DNA of 8,338 bases from Treponema sp. (lineage in GTDB: Bacteria > Spirochaetota > Spirochaetia > Treponematales > Breznakiellaceae): positions 1 through 8,338 of the forward strand of contig JAITNU010000217.1 of NCBI GenBank assembly GCA_031290325.1, read 5' to 3'. Under the pieces are notes generated by a model. The model had not been told where the DNA came from. It saw only the letters and a program-made list of their open reading frames with translations, and ran no database searches. Made by a program: the position numbers and the translations under genes. Position 1 is the first letter of the stretch. The number at the start of each line of letters is the position of its first letter. Below, piece by piece: positions 1-6,968 of the stretch.

Positions 1-22
1 AGGGGATGAGGACACGGATTAA
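1..22 (+). CDS. C-terminal end of upstream gene, probably topoisomerase IV subunit B (partial)
   Basis: Only the last six codons and the TAA stop (20-22) lie in the window; they read G-D-E-D-T-D. The stop overlaps the ATG of the next gene by one base (TAATG), the usual sign of translational coupling inside an operon. Because the following gene is the topoisomerase IV A subunit, the partner parE is the natural candidate. That is inference from gene order: six residues cannot identify a family. Confidence 0.45.
8..12 (+). promoter_or_regulatory. Ribosome binding site of parC
   Basis: GAGGA lies nine bases before the ATG at 22, inside the coding sequence of the upstream gene. It supports this start codon and a coupled translation mode. 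Confidence 0.5.
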
Positions 23-1941
23 TGGCTTATATAAAAAACCTCTTTGATAAAAACTTCCTGGAATATGCTTCCTATGTTATTAAGGACCGGGCCATCCCTG
101 ATCTGGAGGATGGGCTTAAACCGGTGCAGCGCCGGATACTCCATTCCCTCTTTGAGATGGATGATGGCAAGTTTCATAAAGTGGCTAATGTGGTAGGCCA
201 CTGCATGAAGTACCATCCCCACGGGGATGTGTCTATCGGGGACGCGCTGGTGGTCCTGGCAAACAAAGAACTCTTCATTGATAAGCAGGGGAACTTCGGG
301 AATCTCTTTACCGGAGACCAGGCTTCCGCGGCCCGGTACATCGAATGTCGGGCAACGTCCCTGGCCAAGGACGTATTCTATAACCCGAAACTCACCGTCA
401 TGGTCGGTTCTTACGATGGCCGCAACAAGGAACCGGCGATCTTTCCTGCGAAGATCCCCGTGGTCCTCATCATCGGGGCCGAGGGTATCGCTGTGGGGAT
501 GTCCACCAAGATACTGCCCCACAATATCATTGAGGTCCTGGAGGCTGAAAAGGCTGCCTTGGAGGGGAAACCCTTCACCCTGTACCCGGATTTCCTCACC
601 GGCGGTCTGGTGGATGTGTCGGATTACAAGGACGGGAATGGCAAGGTCCTGGTGCGGGTGCGGCTCGATACTTCGGACCCCAAACGCATCGTTATCCGGG
701 AGATTCCCTTTGGTTCCACCACTGAAAGCCTCATCAACAGCATAGAAACTGCGGCCAAGGCGGGGCGTATCAAGATACAGTCCCTGAACGATTTTACCAC
801 TGAACATGTGGAAATCGAGGTCAAGCTGGCACGGGGGGTCTACTCAGAGGAGACCGTGAACGCCCTCTTCGCCTTTACCGAATGTGAACAGTCCATTTCC
901 GTGAATCTCCTGGTCATTCGGGACAACTTCCCGGTGGTTACTACCGTTACCGAGGTGATTCAGTACCATGCCAAAGAACTCGTGAATATCCTCACCAGGG
1001 AACTGGAACAGGAAAAGAAAGAGCTGCAAGACCGTTTACATAGCAAAACCCTGGAACGGCTCTTCATTGAGAAACAGCTCTACAAGGTCATTGAGAAGAT
1101 AAAGACCGCAGAGGCCATGGAAAAGGCGGTTATGAACGGGTTTGAGCCGTTTCTGAAAGAGCTAGGCCCCCGGGGCTTAAGCAGTGAAGATGTGGAACAC
1201 CTGTTTAAGATACCTATACGGCGGCTGTCCCTCTACGATATCAACAAAACCAAGGTGGAGATGCAGACCATTCAGGCCCGGATCAAAGAAATAAACGGGT
1301 ATCTCAAGAACATCGTTGTCTATGCTATGGGCTTCCTGGACAATATCATTGCCAAAGTCAAGGTCAATGGGGAAATAGACCGGGGGGAACGGAAAACCAA
1401 GGTTGGGAAGTTCGACAAGGTGGATGTGAAAGAGGTGGTCAAGAAGGACCAGGAACTCAAGTATGATCGCACCACGGGCTACCTGGGAACTGCCGTTACC
1501 GGGGAGCTTATCGTCGCGGTTTCTCCTTTTGATCGGATCCTCACCCTCAGAAATAACGGTACCTATACGGTGGCGGATCTTCCTGATAAGAGCTTTGTAG
1601 GTCCTGATGCGTGGTGGATAGGGGTGGCGGACAAGGAAGCTCTGGGGGCTATTGTGTTCACCGTGTTTTACAAGGAAGCGGAAACCGGGTATCCCTGTAT
1701 CAAACGCTGCATCATTGAAGGGTGGATCATGAATAAGGAGTATACGCTGGTTCCTGAAGGTGCCCAGGTCCTCCATATAGATACCAGGGAGAAGTTTTCA
1801 TTTACCCTCCGCTATACCCCTAAACCACGGATTAAAATCACCAAAGAGACCTTTAAGGTCCAGGCTTTTCAGGTTAAGGGGCTTAAGGCTGGTGGGATCA
1901 AGCTGGCAACCAGAGCAGTGGATCGAATCGAAGTTTTGTAA
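22..1941 (+). CDS. parC: DNA topoisomerase IV subunit A (ParC; Spirochaetota/Bacteroidota type)
   Basis: This is the DNA-cleaving subunit of a type IIA topoisomerase, which with ParE separates linked daughter chromosomes. At 639 residues it is shorter than Escherichia coli ParC. Visible elements in order: the DGLKPVQRR motif (30-38); the HPHGD motif (65-69) in the quinolone-resistance region; the catalytic pair Arg105-Tyr106 in AARYIECR, the tyrosine that links to DNA; SYDGRNKEP (130-138); and GIAVGMSTKILPHN (155-168). Next come a charged coiled-coil arm (about 315-370), the RRLSLYDI segment closing the C-gate region (400-407), and a C-terminal domain (about 475-639) without a recognisable GyrA box. 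The C-terminal domain (GYLGTAVTGE, KSFVG, YIKR-like CIKR) resembles the Bacteroidota ParC form, though it is shorter there. Valine 70 sits where E. coli GyrA has Ser83. No GyrA box argues for ParC rather than gyrase A. The start is fixed by the TAATG overlap. Confidence 0.93.
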   Translation: MAYIKNLFDKNFLEYASYVIKDRAIPDLEDGLKPVQRRILHSLFEMDDGKFHKVANVVGHCMKYHPHGDVSIGDALVVLANKELFIDKQGNFGNLFTGDQASAARYIECRATSLAKDVFYNPKLTVMVGSYDGRNKEPAIFPAKIPVVLIIGAEGIAVGMSTKILPHNIIEVLEAEKAALEGKPFTLYPDFLTGGLVDVSDYKDGNGKVLVRVRLDTSDPKRIVIREIPFGSTTESLINSIETAAKAGRIKIQSLNDFTTEHVEIEVKLARGVYSEETVNALFAFTECEQSISVNLLVIRDNFPVVTTVTEVIQYHAKELVNILTRELEQEKKELQDRLHSKTLERLFIEKQLYKVIEKIKTAEAMEKAVMNGFEPFLKELGPRGLSSEDVEHLFKIPIRRLSLYDINKTKVEMQTIQARIKEINGYLKNIVVYAMGFLDNIIAKVKVNGEIDRGERKTKVGKFDKVDVKEVVKKDQELKYDRTTGYLGTAVTGELIVAVSPFDRILTLRNNGTYTVADLPDKSFVGPDAWWIGVADKEALGAIVFTVFYKEAETGYPCIKRCIIEGWIMNKEYTLVPEGAQVLHIDTREKFSFTLRYTPKPRIKITKETFKVQAFQVKGLKAGGIKLATRAVDRIEVL

Positions 1942-1970
1942 GAGGGTCTGGGGGGCCGGAGGCGCGCCCG

Positions 1971-3275
1971 TTATTCCAGGCTCCGGGGGAGTAGCCGCTC
2001 CAGCAGTACCTCGTACACTGGCCTTGACCCCATAAGCTCGGTGGTAACCAAGGCGGAAAGACAAACCAGTACCAGACCGGCCAGGTGATGAATACTGCCG
2101 CTTACCTCCAGGATCAGCACGATTCCGGTTATCGGCGCTTTGATCACAGCAGTGAAAAAAGCCGCCATCCCCAGGATGACAAAGTTGAGGATCTGTCCTT
2201 CCCCCAGGAATCCGGCCATGCAGAGGAGTTGCCCCACCCCGTTTCCAGCCAAGGCACCGCAGGCAAGGAGGGGAACGAAAATTCCGCCAGAGGTTCCCGA
2301 ACCGGAGCAGAAGGCGGTAAAAAGGATCTTCCCCCCCAAGAGCAGTACGACTATGCCCAGGGTCAGCTCTTGCAGGGCAGCGGCTTTGATCAGCCCATGA
2401 CCGTCCCCCAAGATATCAAAAAAAACAAAGCCCAGGGGGATGGTGAGGAGTAAGGGTATGATTGGGCGGATTATTTCAGGAATGCGCACGGTGGTGTAGA
2501 TGTCGCCGGCCACATACAGGGATCGTTTATAGATATCCCCCAGAAAGGCAGAGACCATGCCTAAAAGGATAATCCCAGGGAAATTCCGTACTGGCAGTAG
2601 CTCAATATGCCCAAAATCAAAGAGGGGGACTAAACCCCAAAAAAAACCGACGATCATATCCGCCGCCACCGAGGCCCCCAGGGCACAGGCGATAAACAGG
2701 GGTGAAAATGATGGTAATAACTCTTCCAGGGCAAAAAGCAGGCCCCCCAGGGGAGCGTTAAAAGCCGCGGACATTCCGGCGGCAGACGCGGCGATGAGCA
2801 GGATCTTCCGCTCAGGAGGGGGCCGCTGAAAAACCGAAAGTATTCCATCTCCCACGTATGCCCCGATCTGTATGGCCGGTCCTTCCCGGCCCATGGAAAG
2901 GCCGGCACCCAAGCCAAGAATGCTGGTTATCATTTTCATGGGCAGTTCCACCGCCCAATGCATGGACAGTTTACCGAGGAGCACGCCCTTGACCTGGGAC
3001 ACCCCGCCTCCTTTGATCATGGGCCATCGCTTGTTGGTCCAGCCGAGAAAAAGCCCGGCCAGCGCCAGCGCCGCGGTCCATAAGACTATCCAATAGAAAG
3101 GAACATGGGGCAGGGTTTCGTATATCCACTGCCTGAGGTCAGCCATCCTGTTCAACAGGTATCTGAAAAGGGCAACCACAAGCCCTACCATAATACCTAT
3201 GATGATACTCTCAAAAATTACCATTAAGGGAGAATTATACCAACTATGTATAAGGGACTTGAAATTCTTTTTCAT
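1971..3275 (-). CDS. ClC family chloride/proton antiporter
   Basis: This 434-residue polytopic inner-membrane protein belongs to the ClC family. Three signature segments are present: GGGVS (89-93) at the place of GSGIP, GREGP (129-133) with the gating glutamate Glu131, and GIFVP (331-335). The pair Glu184-Glu185 matches E. coli ClC Glu202-Glu203. The second is the internal proton glutamate, so an exchanger is more likely than a channel. Tyr421 (in SRPVY) matches the chloride-coordinating Tyr445. GREGP rather than a variant gating motif argues against the fluoride-exporting ClC subgroup. Ser107 of the E. coli protein is replaced by Gly90, so anion selectivity may differ. The start at 3275 leaves 17 residues, enough for the short N-terminal helix before the first membrane helix; no ribosome binding site precedes it. 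Two runs of eight T occur in the coding strand. The gene has its own promoter and is convergent with parC. Confidence 0.9.
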   Translation of the reverse strand: MKKNFKSLIHSWYNSPLMVIFESIIIGIMVGLVVALFRYLLNRMADLRQWIYETLPHVPFYWIVLWTAALALAGLFLGWTNKRWPMIKGGGVSQVKGVLLGKLSMHWAVELPMKMITSILGLGAGLSMGREGPAIQIGAYVGDGILSVFQRPPPERKILLIAASAAGMSAAFNAPLGGLLFALEELLPSFSPLFIACALGASVAADMIVGFFWGLVPLFDFGHIELLPVRNFPGIILLGMVSAFLGDIYKRSLYVAGDIYTTVRIPEIIRPIIPLLLTIPLGFVFFDILGDGHGLIKAAALQELTLGIVVLLLGGKILFTAFCSGSGTSGGIFVPLLACGALAGNGVGQLLCMAGFLGEGQILNFVILGMAAFFTAVIKAPITGIVLILEVSGSIHHLAGLVLVCLSALVTTELMGSRPVYEVLLERLLPRSLE

Positions 3276-3281
3276 ATTTTT

Positions 3282-3310
3282 ATTATAACTATTTTATGGA
3301 AGATTGTAAA
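3282..3310 (-). promoter_or_regulatory. Sigma70-type promoter of the clc gene
   Basis: Read on the minus strand, TTTACA (3310-3305) is followed after 17 bp by a perfect TATAAT (3287-3282). Five of six -35 bases and all six -10 bases match consensus. The expected transcription start, about seven bases past the -10 box, falls on or next to the A of the ATG at 3275, so the mRNA would have no leader. Confidence 0.65.
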
Positions 3311-3336
3311 TTACCGAATGCTTTGTGCTCCGCTTA

Positions 3337-3365
3337 TTGACATTCCATCTGCCTACTCCTATACT
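3337..3365 (+). promoter_or_regulatory. Sigma70-type promoter of the nucleoside transporter operon
   Basis: A perfect TTGACA (3337-3342) and TATACT (3360-3365, five of six matching) are separated by 17 bp. Transcription would start near 3372, giving a leader of about 30 nt that contains the ribosome binding site. No other promoter is visible before the downstream genes, so it probably serves the whole block to 8159. Confidence 0.72.
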
Positions 3366-3389
3366 ACGTCCATATTTCATACTATAGAT

Positions 3390-3395
3390 GAGGGG
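3390..3395 (+). promoter_or_regulatory. Ribosome binding site deciding the ATPase start
   Basis: GAGGGG lies six bases before the ATG at 3402. No comparable site precedes the earlier in-frame ATG at 3246, and that ATG lies upstream of the promoter. The site therefore fixes the start at 3402. Confidence 0.7.
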
Positions 3396-3401
3396 CCTCT
3401 C

Positions 3402-4934
3402 ATGGATTTCCATACCGAACCGATCCGGAGCCTGCGTCTGGAGCATATCACAAAACGATTCCCCGGTATCCTCGCCTGTGACAAGATATCCCTCTCTGTG
3501 GGAAAGAGCGAAGTTCTTGCCCTGGTGGGGGAGAATGGTGCAGGCAAGACGACCTTGATGAACATCCTCATGGGGCTGTACCAGAGTGATGAGGGGCGGA
3601 TCCTCATTAACGATACGGAGGTACGGTTCCACTCCCCCAACGACGCCATTGCTGCGGGGTTGGGTATGGTCCATCAGCAGTACATGCTGGTGCCCAACAT
3701 GACGGTCCTTGAGAATGTGGCCCTGGGGTTCAGGCAGGCGTGGAATCCTTTCAAACTTGATTATGCTATGATCCGGGGTCGTATCAAGGAGATAGCCCGG
3801 CGGTATTCTTTGCCTGTGGACATGGACGCCTACATCTGGCAGCTTTCCGTGGGGGAACAGCAGCGGGTTGAACTGGTCAAGACCCTGTGCCTGGGCGCCC
3901 GGTTTTTGATCCTTGATGAACCGACCAGCGCCCTTACCCCCCAGGAGACGGATGAACTCCTCGCCCTCTTAAAACGTATGACCAGTGAACTGTCCATCAT
4001 CTTCATCAGCCATAAGCTCCAGGAAGTGAAGAGCCTCTCGAATAAGGTGGCCATTATTCGACATGGGGCGGTGGTGTTTGAAGGAAACACCGCAGACCAC
4101 TCTTCCCAGGATATTGCCGCCCTCATGACCGGCCGGGATGTGGAGCTTCCCCAAAACAACGAGGCCCCCTGCTCAGGCGGGGAGGTGCTGGTTATCAAGG
4201 ACCTCTGCGTCAAGAATGACCGGGGGTTCCTGGCGCTGAACCACTGTAATCTATGGATCCGGGCAGGGGAGATTGTGGGCCTGGCAGGGGTCTCTGGCAA
4301 CGGGCAGAAGGAGCTTGCAGAGGCTATCAACGGGCTGCGGAAGGTCGAGTCCGGCACGATCACCTTCTTCAATACCGATCTCAGTAACCGGTCCCCGGCA
4401 TTCATCATCCGCCGGGGCATGGGCTATATCCCTGAGGAGCGGAATGTAGAGGGTATTGTTCCCAGTTTCTCGATAAAAGAGAACTTCATCCTTAAGGATG
4501 TGGACTCCTATTCCATCTATGCCTTCCTGAAACAGAAGCTGATCAACCACAACGCCGAGGAACTGCGCCGGACCTTCGATATCCGCAGTGCCGGGACCCA
4601 TGTGGCGGCAGGGGCGCTTTCAGGGGGGAATATTCAGAAGGTCATCCTCGCACGGGAGCTGACCCGGAACCCCAAGTTCCTCATCGCGGTCTACCCGATC
4701 CGGGGGTTGGACCTGGGGGCAGCGGAGTTCATCCACAAACAGCTTCTGGCAAAACGGCGGGAGGGCTACGGCATCCTCCTCATATCCGAAGAGCTTGAGG
4801 AAGTGATGAACCTTTCGGACCGTATCGCGGTGATATTTAAAGGACAGATTCAGAAGATGTTGGAACGGGGGGAGGCGAACCGGCGGTACCTGGGGATCCT
4901 CATGGCGGGGGTGAACAATGACGAAGCGGTTTAA
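3402..4934 (+). CDS. ABC transporter ATP-binding protein, nucleoside importer (YufO/NupO, PnrC type)
   Basis: This 510-residue cytoplasmic ATPase has two nucleotide-binding domains in one chain, as in sugar (RbsA-like) and nucleoside (Bacillus NupO/YufO, Treponema PnrC) importers. Domain 1 is complete: Walker A GENGAGKT (43-50), Q-loop HQQ (91-93), signature LSVGEQQR (148-155), Walker B with catalytic Glu173 in LDEPTSAL, and the H-loop His204. Domain 2 is degenerate. Its Walker A reads GVSGNGQKE (296-304) without the lysine-Ser/Thr pair, its signature is LSGGNIQK (406-413), its Walker B region is VYPIRGLD (430-437) with tyrosine at the glutamate position, and glutamate replaces the switch histidine in ISEEL. 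Only site 1 should hydrolyse ATP well. The two permeases that follow place it in the nucleoside group rather than ribose or galactose. Start 3402 was chosen for its ribosome binding site and promoter position. The end overlaps the next gene by 17 bp. Confidence 0.9.
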   Translation: MDFHTEPIRSLRLEHITKRFPGILACDKISLSVGKSEVLALVGENGAGKTTLMNILMGLYQSDEGRILINDTEVRFHSPNDAIAAGLGMVHQQYMLVPNMTVLENVALGFRQAWNPFKLDYAMIRGRIKEIARRYSLPVDMDAYIWQLSVGEQQRVELVKTLCLGARFLILDEPTSALTPQETDELLALLKRMTSELSIIFISHKLQEVKSLSNKVAIIRHGAVVFEGNTADHSSQDIAALMTGRDVELPQNNEAPCSGGEVLVIKDLCVKNDRGFLALNHCNLWIRAGEIVGLAGVSGNGQKELAEAINGLRKVESGTITFFNTDLSNRSPAFIIRRGMGYIPEERNVEGIVPSFSIKENFILKDVDSYSIYAFLKQKLINHNAEELRRTFDIRSAGTHVAAGALSGGNIQKVILARELTRNPKFLIAVYPIRGLDLGAAEFIHKQLLAKRREGYGILLISEELEEVMNLSDRIAVIFKGQIQKMLERGEANRRYLGILMAGVNNDEAV

Positions 4935-6024
4935 GTTCTGTTACCAACTGAGTATCGTGGTCCTGGCGATACTGACGGCAATGTTCATGGGCGCAGTGGT
5001 GCTCCTGGCCATAGGCGCCGATGTCCTGCGGGTTTACGGGGTTATTCTTACAGAGCCGTTGAAAAACGTGTCCCTGGTCTGCGAGGTGCTGATCCGGGCC
5101 ATCCCCCTGACCATCATTGCCCTGGGTATTTCCGTGGCCTACCGGAGTGGTATCATCAACATTGGCGCCGAAGGACAGATGGCCATGGGGATCCTCGCTA
5201 CCACTGCCGTGGCCCTTGCCCTGCCCGATGCCCCACGGCCCCTGCTGCTGCCCCTGGCGCTCCTGGCCGGCTGCCTTGGCGGGGCCTTCTGGGGCTTCAT
5301 CCCCGGGTTGCTCAAAGCGCGGCTGGAGGTCAGCGAACTCCTTTCCACGGTGATGCTCAATTACATCGCCGTCCAGTTCTACACCTTCTGTCTTCGAGGC
5401 CCCATGCTGGACCCGGCGGAGTTGACCATGGGGAGCGGTACCCCTCAGTCCATGCGGCTCTCCCGGGGTATGTGGCTGGACCGGCTCATTCAGGGGACCC
5501 GGCTGCACGCAGGGGTCTGCATCGCCTTAATCCTGGCAGTGGTGATCTTCTTGCTGCTCTGGAAAACTTCTTTCGGCTACAAGCTGCGGGCCGCAGGCGC
5601 CCAGGAACGGGCGGCGCGGTACGGGGGCATCAACGTAACCGTCTGCCTGATCAGTTCAATCAGCATCTCCGGGGCCTTGGCCGGTCTTGCAGGGGCCGTG
5701 GAAATCGCGGGGCTTCATCACCGGGCCATTGAGGGGGTTACCGGCGGTTACGGGTTCAGCGGTATTGTGGTGGCCCTCTTTGGCGGGCTTCACCCTGCGG
5801 GGATCATCCCGGCTGCCTTCTTCTTCGGCCTCCTCATTGTGGGGGCGGACATGACCCAGCGCATGGTGGGGGTGCCGGCCAACATGGTCCAGGTACTCCA
5901 GGGGATCATCATTCTGGTGATTGTCGCCACCCGGATGATCATCGCTAATCCCTATCTTATGGAACGTACCTGGCGAAAGTGCATGAGCCTTATCGCCCCG
6001 GTCAGAAAGGAGGAGGTATCGTGA
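4918..6024 (+). CDS. ABC transporter permease, nucleoside importer (YufP/NupP, PnrD type)
   Basis: This 368-residue integral membrane protein of the branched-chain-amino-acid-like permease superfamily (BPD_transp_2) is the larger of the two channel subunits. It starts with a basic stretch (MTKRFK) and a first hydrophobic helix (about 9-33). Family landmarks are GIINIGAEGQ (78-87), the cytoplasmic coupling segment VSELLSTVMLNY (138-149), the GYKLRAAG-type loop (220-227) and GYGFSGIVVALFGG (277-290). These match the YufP/PnrD pattern, in which the substrate is a nucleoside, better than RbsC-type sugar permeases. The start overlaps the ATPase gene by 17 bp, with GGGGG (4907-4911) as ribosome binding site, so translation is probably coupled. 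The C-terminus is basic and cytoplasmic. Substrate is by family inference; guanosine, adenosine and inosine are typical for relatives. Confidence 0.88.
   Translation: MTKRFKFCYQLSIVVLAILTAMFMGAVVLLAIGADVLRVYGVILTEPLKNVSLVCEVLIRAIPLTIIALGISVAYRSGIINIGAEGQMAMGILATTAVALALPDAPRPLLLPLALLAGCLGGAFWGFIPGLLKARLEVSELLSTVMLNYIAVQFYTFCLRGPMLDPAELTMGSGTPQSMRLSRGMWLDRLIQGTRLHAGVCIALILAVVIFLLLWKTSFGYKLRAAGAQERAARYGGINVTVCLISSISISGALAGLAGAVEIAGLHHRAIEGVTGGYGFSGIVVALFGGLHPAGIIPAAFFFGLLIVGADMTQRMVGVPANMVQVLQGIIILVIVATRMIIANPYLMERTWRKCMSLIAPVRKEEVS
6007..6016 (+). promoter_or_regulatory. Strong ribosome binding site deciding a GTG start
   Basis: AAGGAGGAGG ends four bases before the GTG at 6021, an almost full match to the anti-Shine-Dalgarno sequence. 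It outweighs the in-frame ATG at 5979, which has no site and would overlap the previous gene by 46 bases. Confidence 0.8.
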
Positions 6025-6965
6025 ACTTTATCATAAACATCCTTGCCCTGGGGGTGCCCTTTTCCGTGGCCTTACTTCTCGCCAGCCTGGGGGAGATGGT
6101 GAACCAGCGGGCCGGTATCTTCAACCTCGGCTGTGAGGGCATCATGGCCATGGGGGCCTTTCTGGGAATGCTCGTGCCCTATAGTGTGAGCCATGGGGGT
6201 CCTACCCCTGGTATCTTCAATGTCCTGGGCCTGGCCGCTGCCGGCGGTGCCGGAGCGCTTTTGGGCCTCTTCTTCGGGGTGGTGGTGGTGAGCTTCCGTG
6301 CCCCCCAGGGGATCGCCGGCATCGGCTTGCAGATGTTCGGGGTCGGCACCGCCGGTACCCTGTTCCGCCACTTCATCGGGGGCACCCAAAGCATACCAGG
6401 GATCGGCTCTGCCCCCATTCCGGTCCTGTCCGCCATTCCCGTGGTGGGACCGGTTTTCTTTAGCCACAATGTGCTGGTGTACCTCACCTTTCTCCTGGTG
6501 CCGGCTATGTGGTATGTACTCTTCAGGACCCCCTGGGGTTTACAGGTCCGTGCTGTGGGTACCTACCCGCGGGCTGCCGACTCCATCGGCATCAAGGTGA
6601 ACCAGGTCCGCTACGAGGCCCTTGCCGTGGGTGGGGCCTTGGCCGGGCTGGCCGGGGCCTATCTCTCCCTCTGTCAAGCCAAGATGTTCAGCGATTCTAT
6701 TATCGCAGGCCGGGGTTTCATCGCCGTTGCCCTGGTGTACTTCGGCCACTGGAGTCCGGTCAGGATCATGGGTGGGGCCTTGTTGTTCAGTCTGGCCCAG
6801 TCCCTTCAGCTTGCCATCCAGGGGCAAGGGATCAACTTCCCCTACGAGTTTGCCGTGATGCTTCCTTACATCCTGGTTATCGTGGTCCTCGCCTTCTCCC
6901 GCACGAACCGGCACATGAGTCCTGCAGAGCTGGGGAAACCCTTCAACCGGGAAATGCGGGTGTAA
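6021..6965 (+). CDS. ABC transporter permease, nucleoside importer (YufQ/NupQ, PnrE type)
   Basis: This 314-residue membrane protein is the second channel subunit, paralogous to the upstream permease but with the YufQ pattern. Landmarks are GEMVNQRAGIFNLGCEGIM (24-42), the coupling segment APQGIAGIGLQMFG (94-107), the PWGLQVRAVG loop (171-180), and AGRGFIAVALVYFGHWSP (229-246), typical of YufQ relatives. About eight or more hydrophobic helices are visible, the first directly at the N-terminus. It should pair with the upstream permease as a heterodimer on the shared double ATPase. The GTG start overlaps the previous stop by four bases (GTGA) and has a very strong ribosome binding site. An ATG at 5979 would add 14 hydrophilic residues and is unlikely. 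The length fits the family (about 310-320). Confidence 0.89.
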   Translation: MNFIINILALGVPFSVALLLASLGEMVNQRAGIFNLGCEGIMAMGAFLGMLVPYSVSHGGPTPGIFNVLGLAAAGGAGALLGLFFGVVVVSFRAPQGIAGIGLQMFGVGTAGTLFRHFIGGTQSIPGIGSAPIPVLSAIPVVGPVFFSHNVLVYLTFLLVPAMWYVLFRTPWGLQVRAVGTYPRAADSIGIKVNQVRYEALAVGGALAGLAGAYLSLCQAKMFSDSIIAGRGFIAVALVYFGHWSPVRIMGGALLFSLAQSLQLAIQGQGINFPYEFAVMLPYILVIVVLAFSRTNRHMSPAELGKPFNREMRV

Positions 6966-6968
6966 ATA

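Larger units (their letters stand above)
3276..3401. other. Divergent AT-rich intergenic regulatory region
   Basis: These 126 bp separate the clc start (minus) from the ABC transporter start (plus). The region is visibly richer in A and T than the genes around it. It holds two outward-facing promoters whose -35 boxes are 26 bp apart (3311-3336). I saw no convincing palindromic operator: the only inverted pair noted, ATGGAA (3296-3301) and TTCCAT (3343-3348), is short and widely spaced. The transporter leader is about 30 nt, too short for a known riboswitch. Confidence 0.7.

Noticed and set aside
19..807. Long minus-strand open frame (262 codons) opposite parC
   Set aside because: It is a shadow of codon bias in a clear parC gene and its translation shows no domain-like pattern. 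The same applies to the minus-strand frame 1177-1776 and other frames opposite the transporter genes.
1945..1990. Intrinsic bidirectional terminator between parC and clc
   Set aside because: The stem is only six base pairs with a loop of 19 and no T-run follows on either strand.
2085..2829. Plus-strand open frames within the clc gene
   Set aside because: The translations are low-complexity and hydrophilic, and are antisense shadows of the membrane protein on the minus strand.
3234..3239. Second TATAAT with an extended TG motif on the minus strand inside the clc start region
   Set aside because: It encodes Trp-Tyr-Asn of the N-terminal helix, has no acceptable -35 box, and the upstream promoter is much better.
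3296..3348. ATGGAA / TTCCAT inverted repeat as an operator
   Set aside because: The arms are six bases long and 41 bases apart, well within chance in an AT-rich region.
3246..3401. N-terminal extension of the ATPase from an ATG at 3246 (52 extra residues)
   Set aside because: It overlaps the clc start, is AT-rich, contains the operon promoter, lacks a ribosome binding site and does not match the family N-terminus. The ATG at 3402 has all the expected signals.
3372..3401. Purine riboswitch before the nucleoside transporter operon
   Set aside because: The predicted leader is only about 30 nt, too short for an aptamer, and no conserved purine-riboswitch core was seen.
5979..6020. ATG start at 5979 for the second permease
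   Set aside because: The GTG at 6021 has a nearly perfect ribosome binding site and a GTGA overlap, and gives the family length with a membrane helix at the N-terminus.
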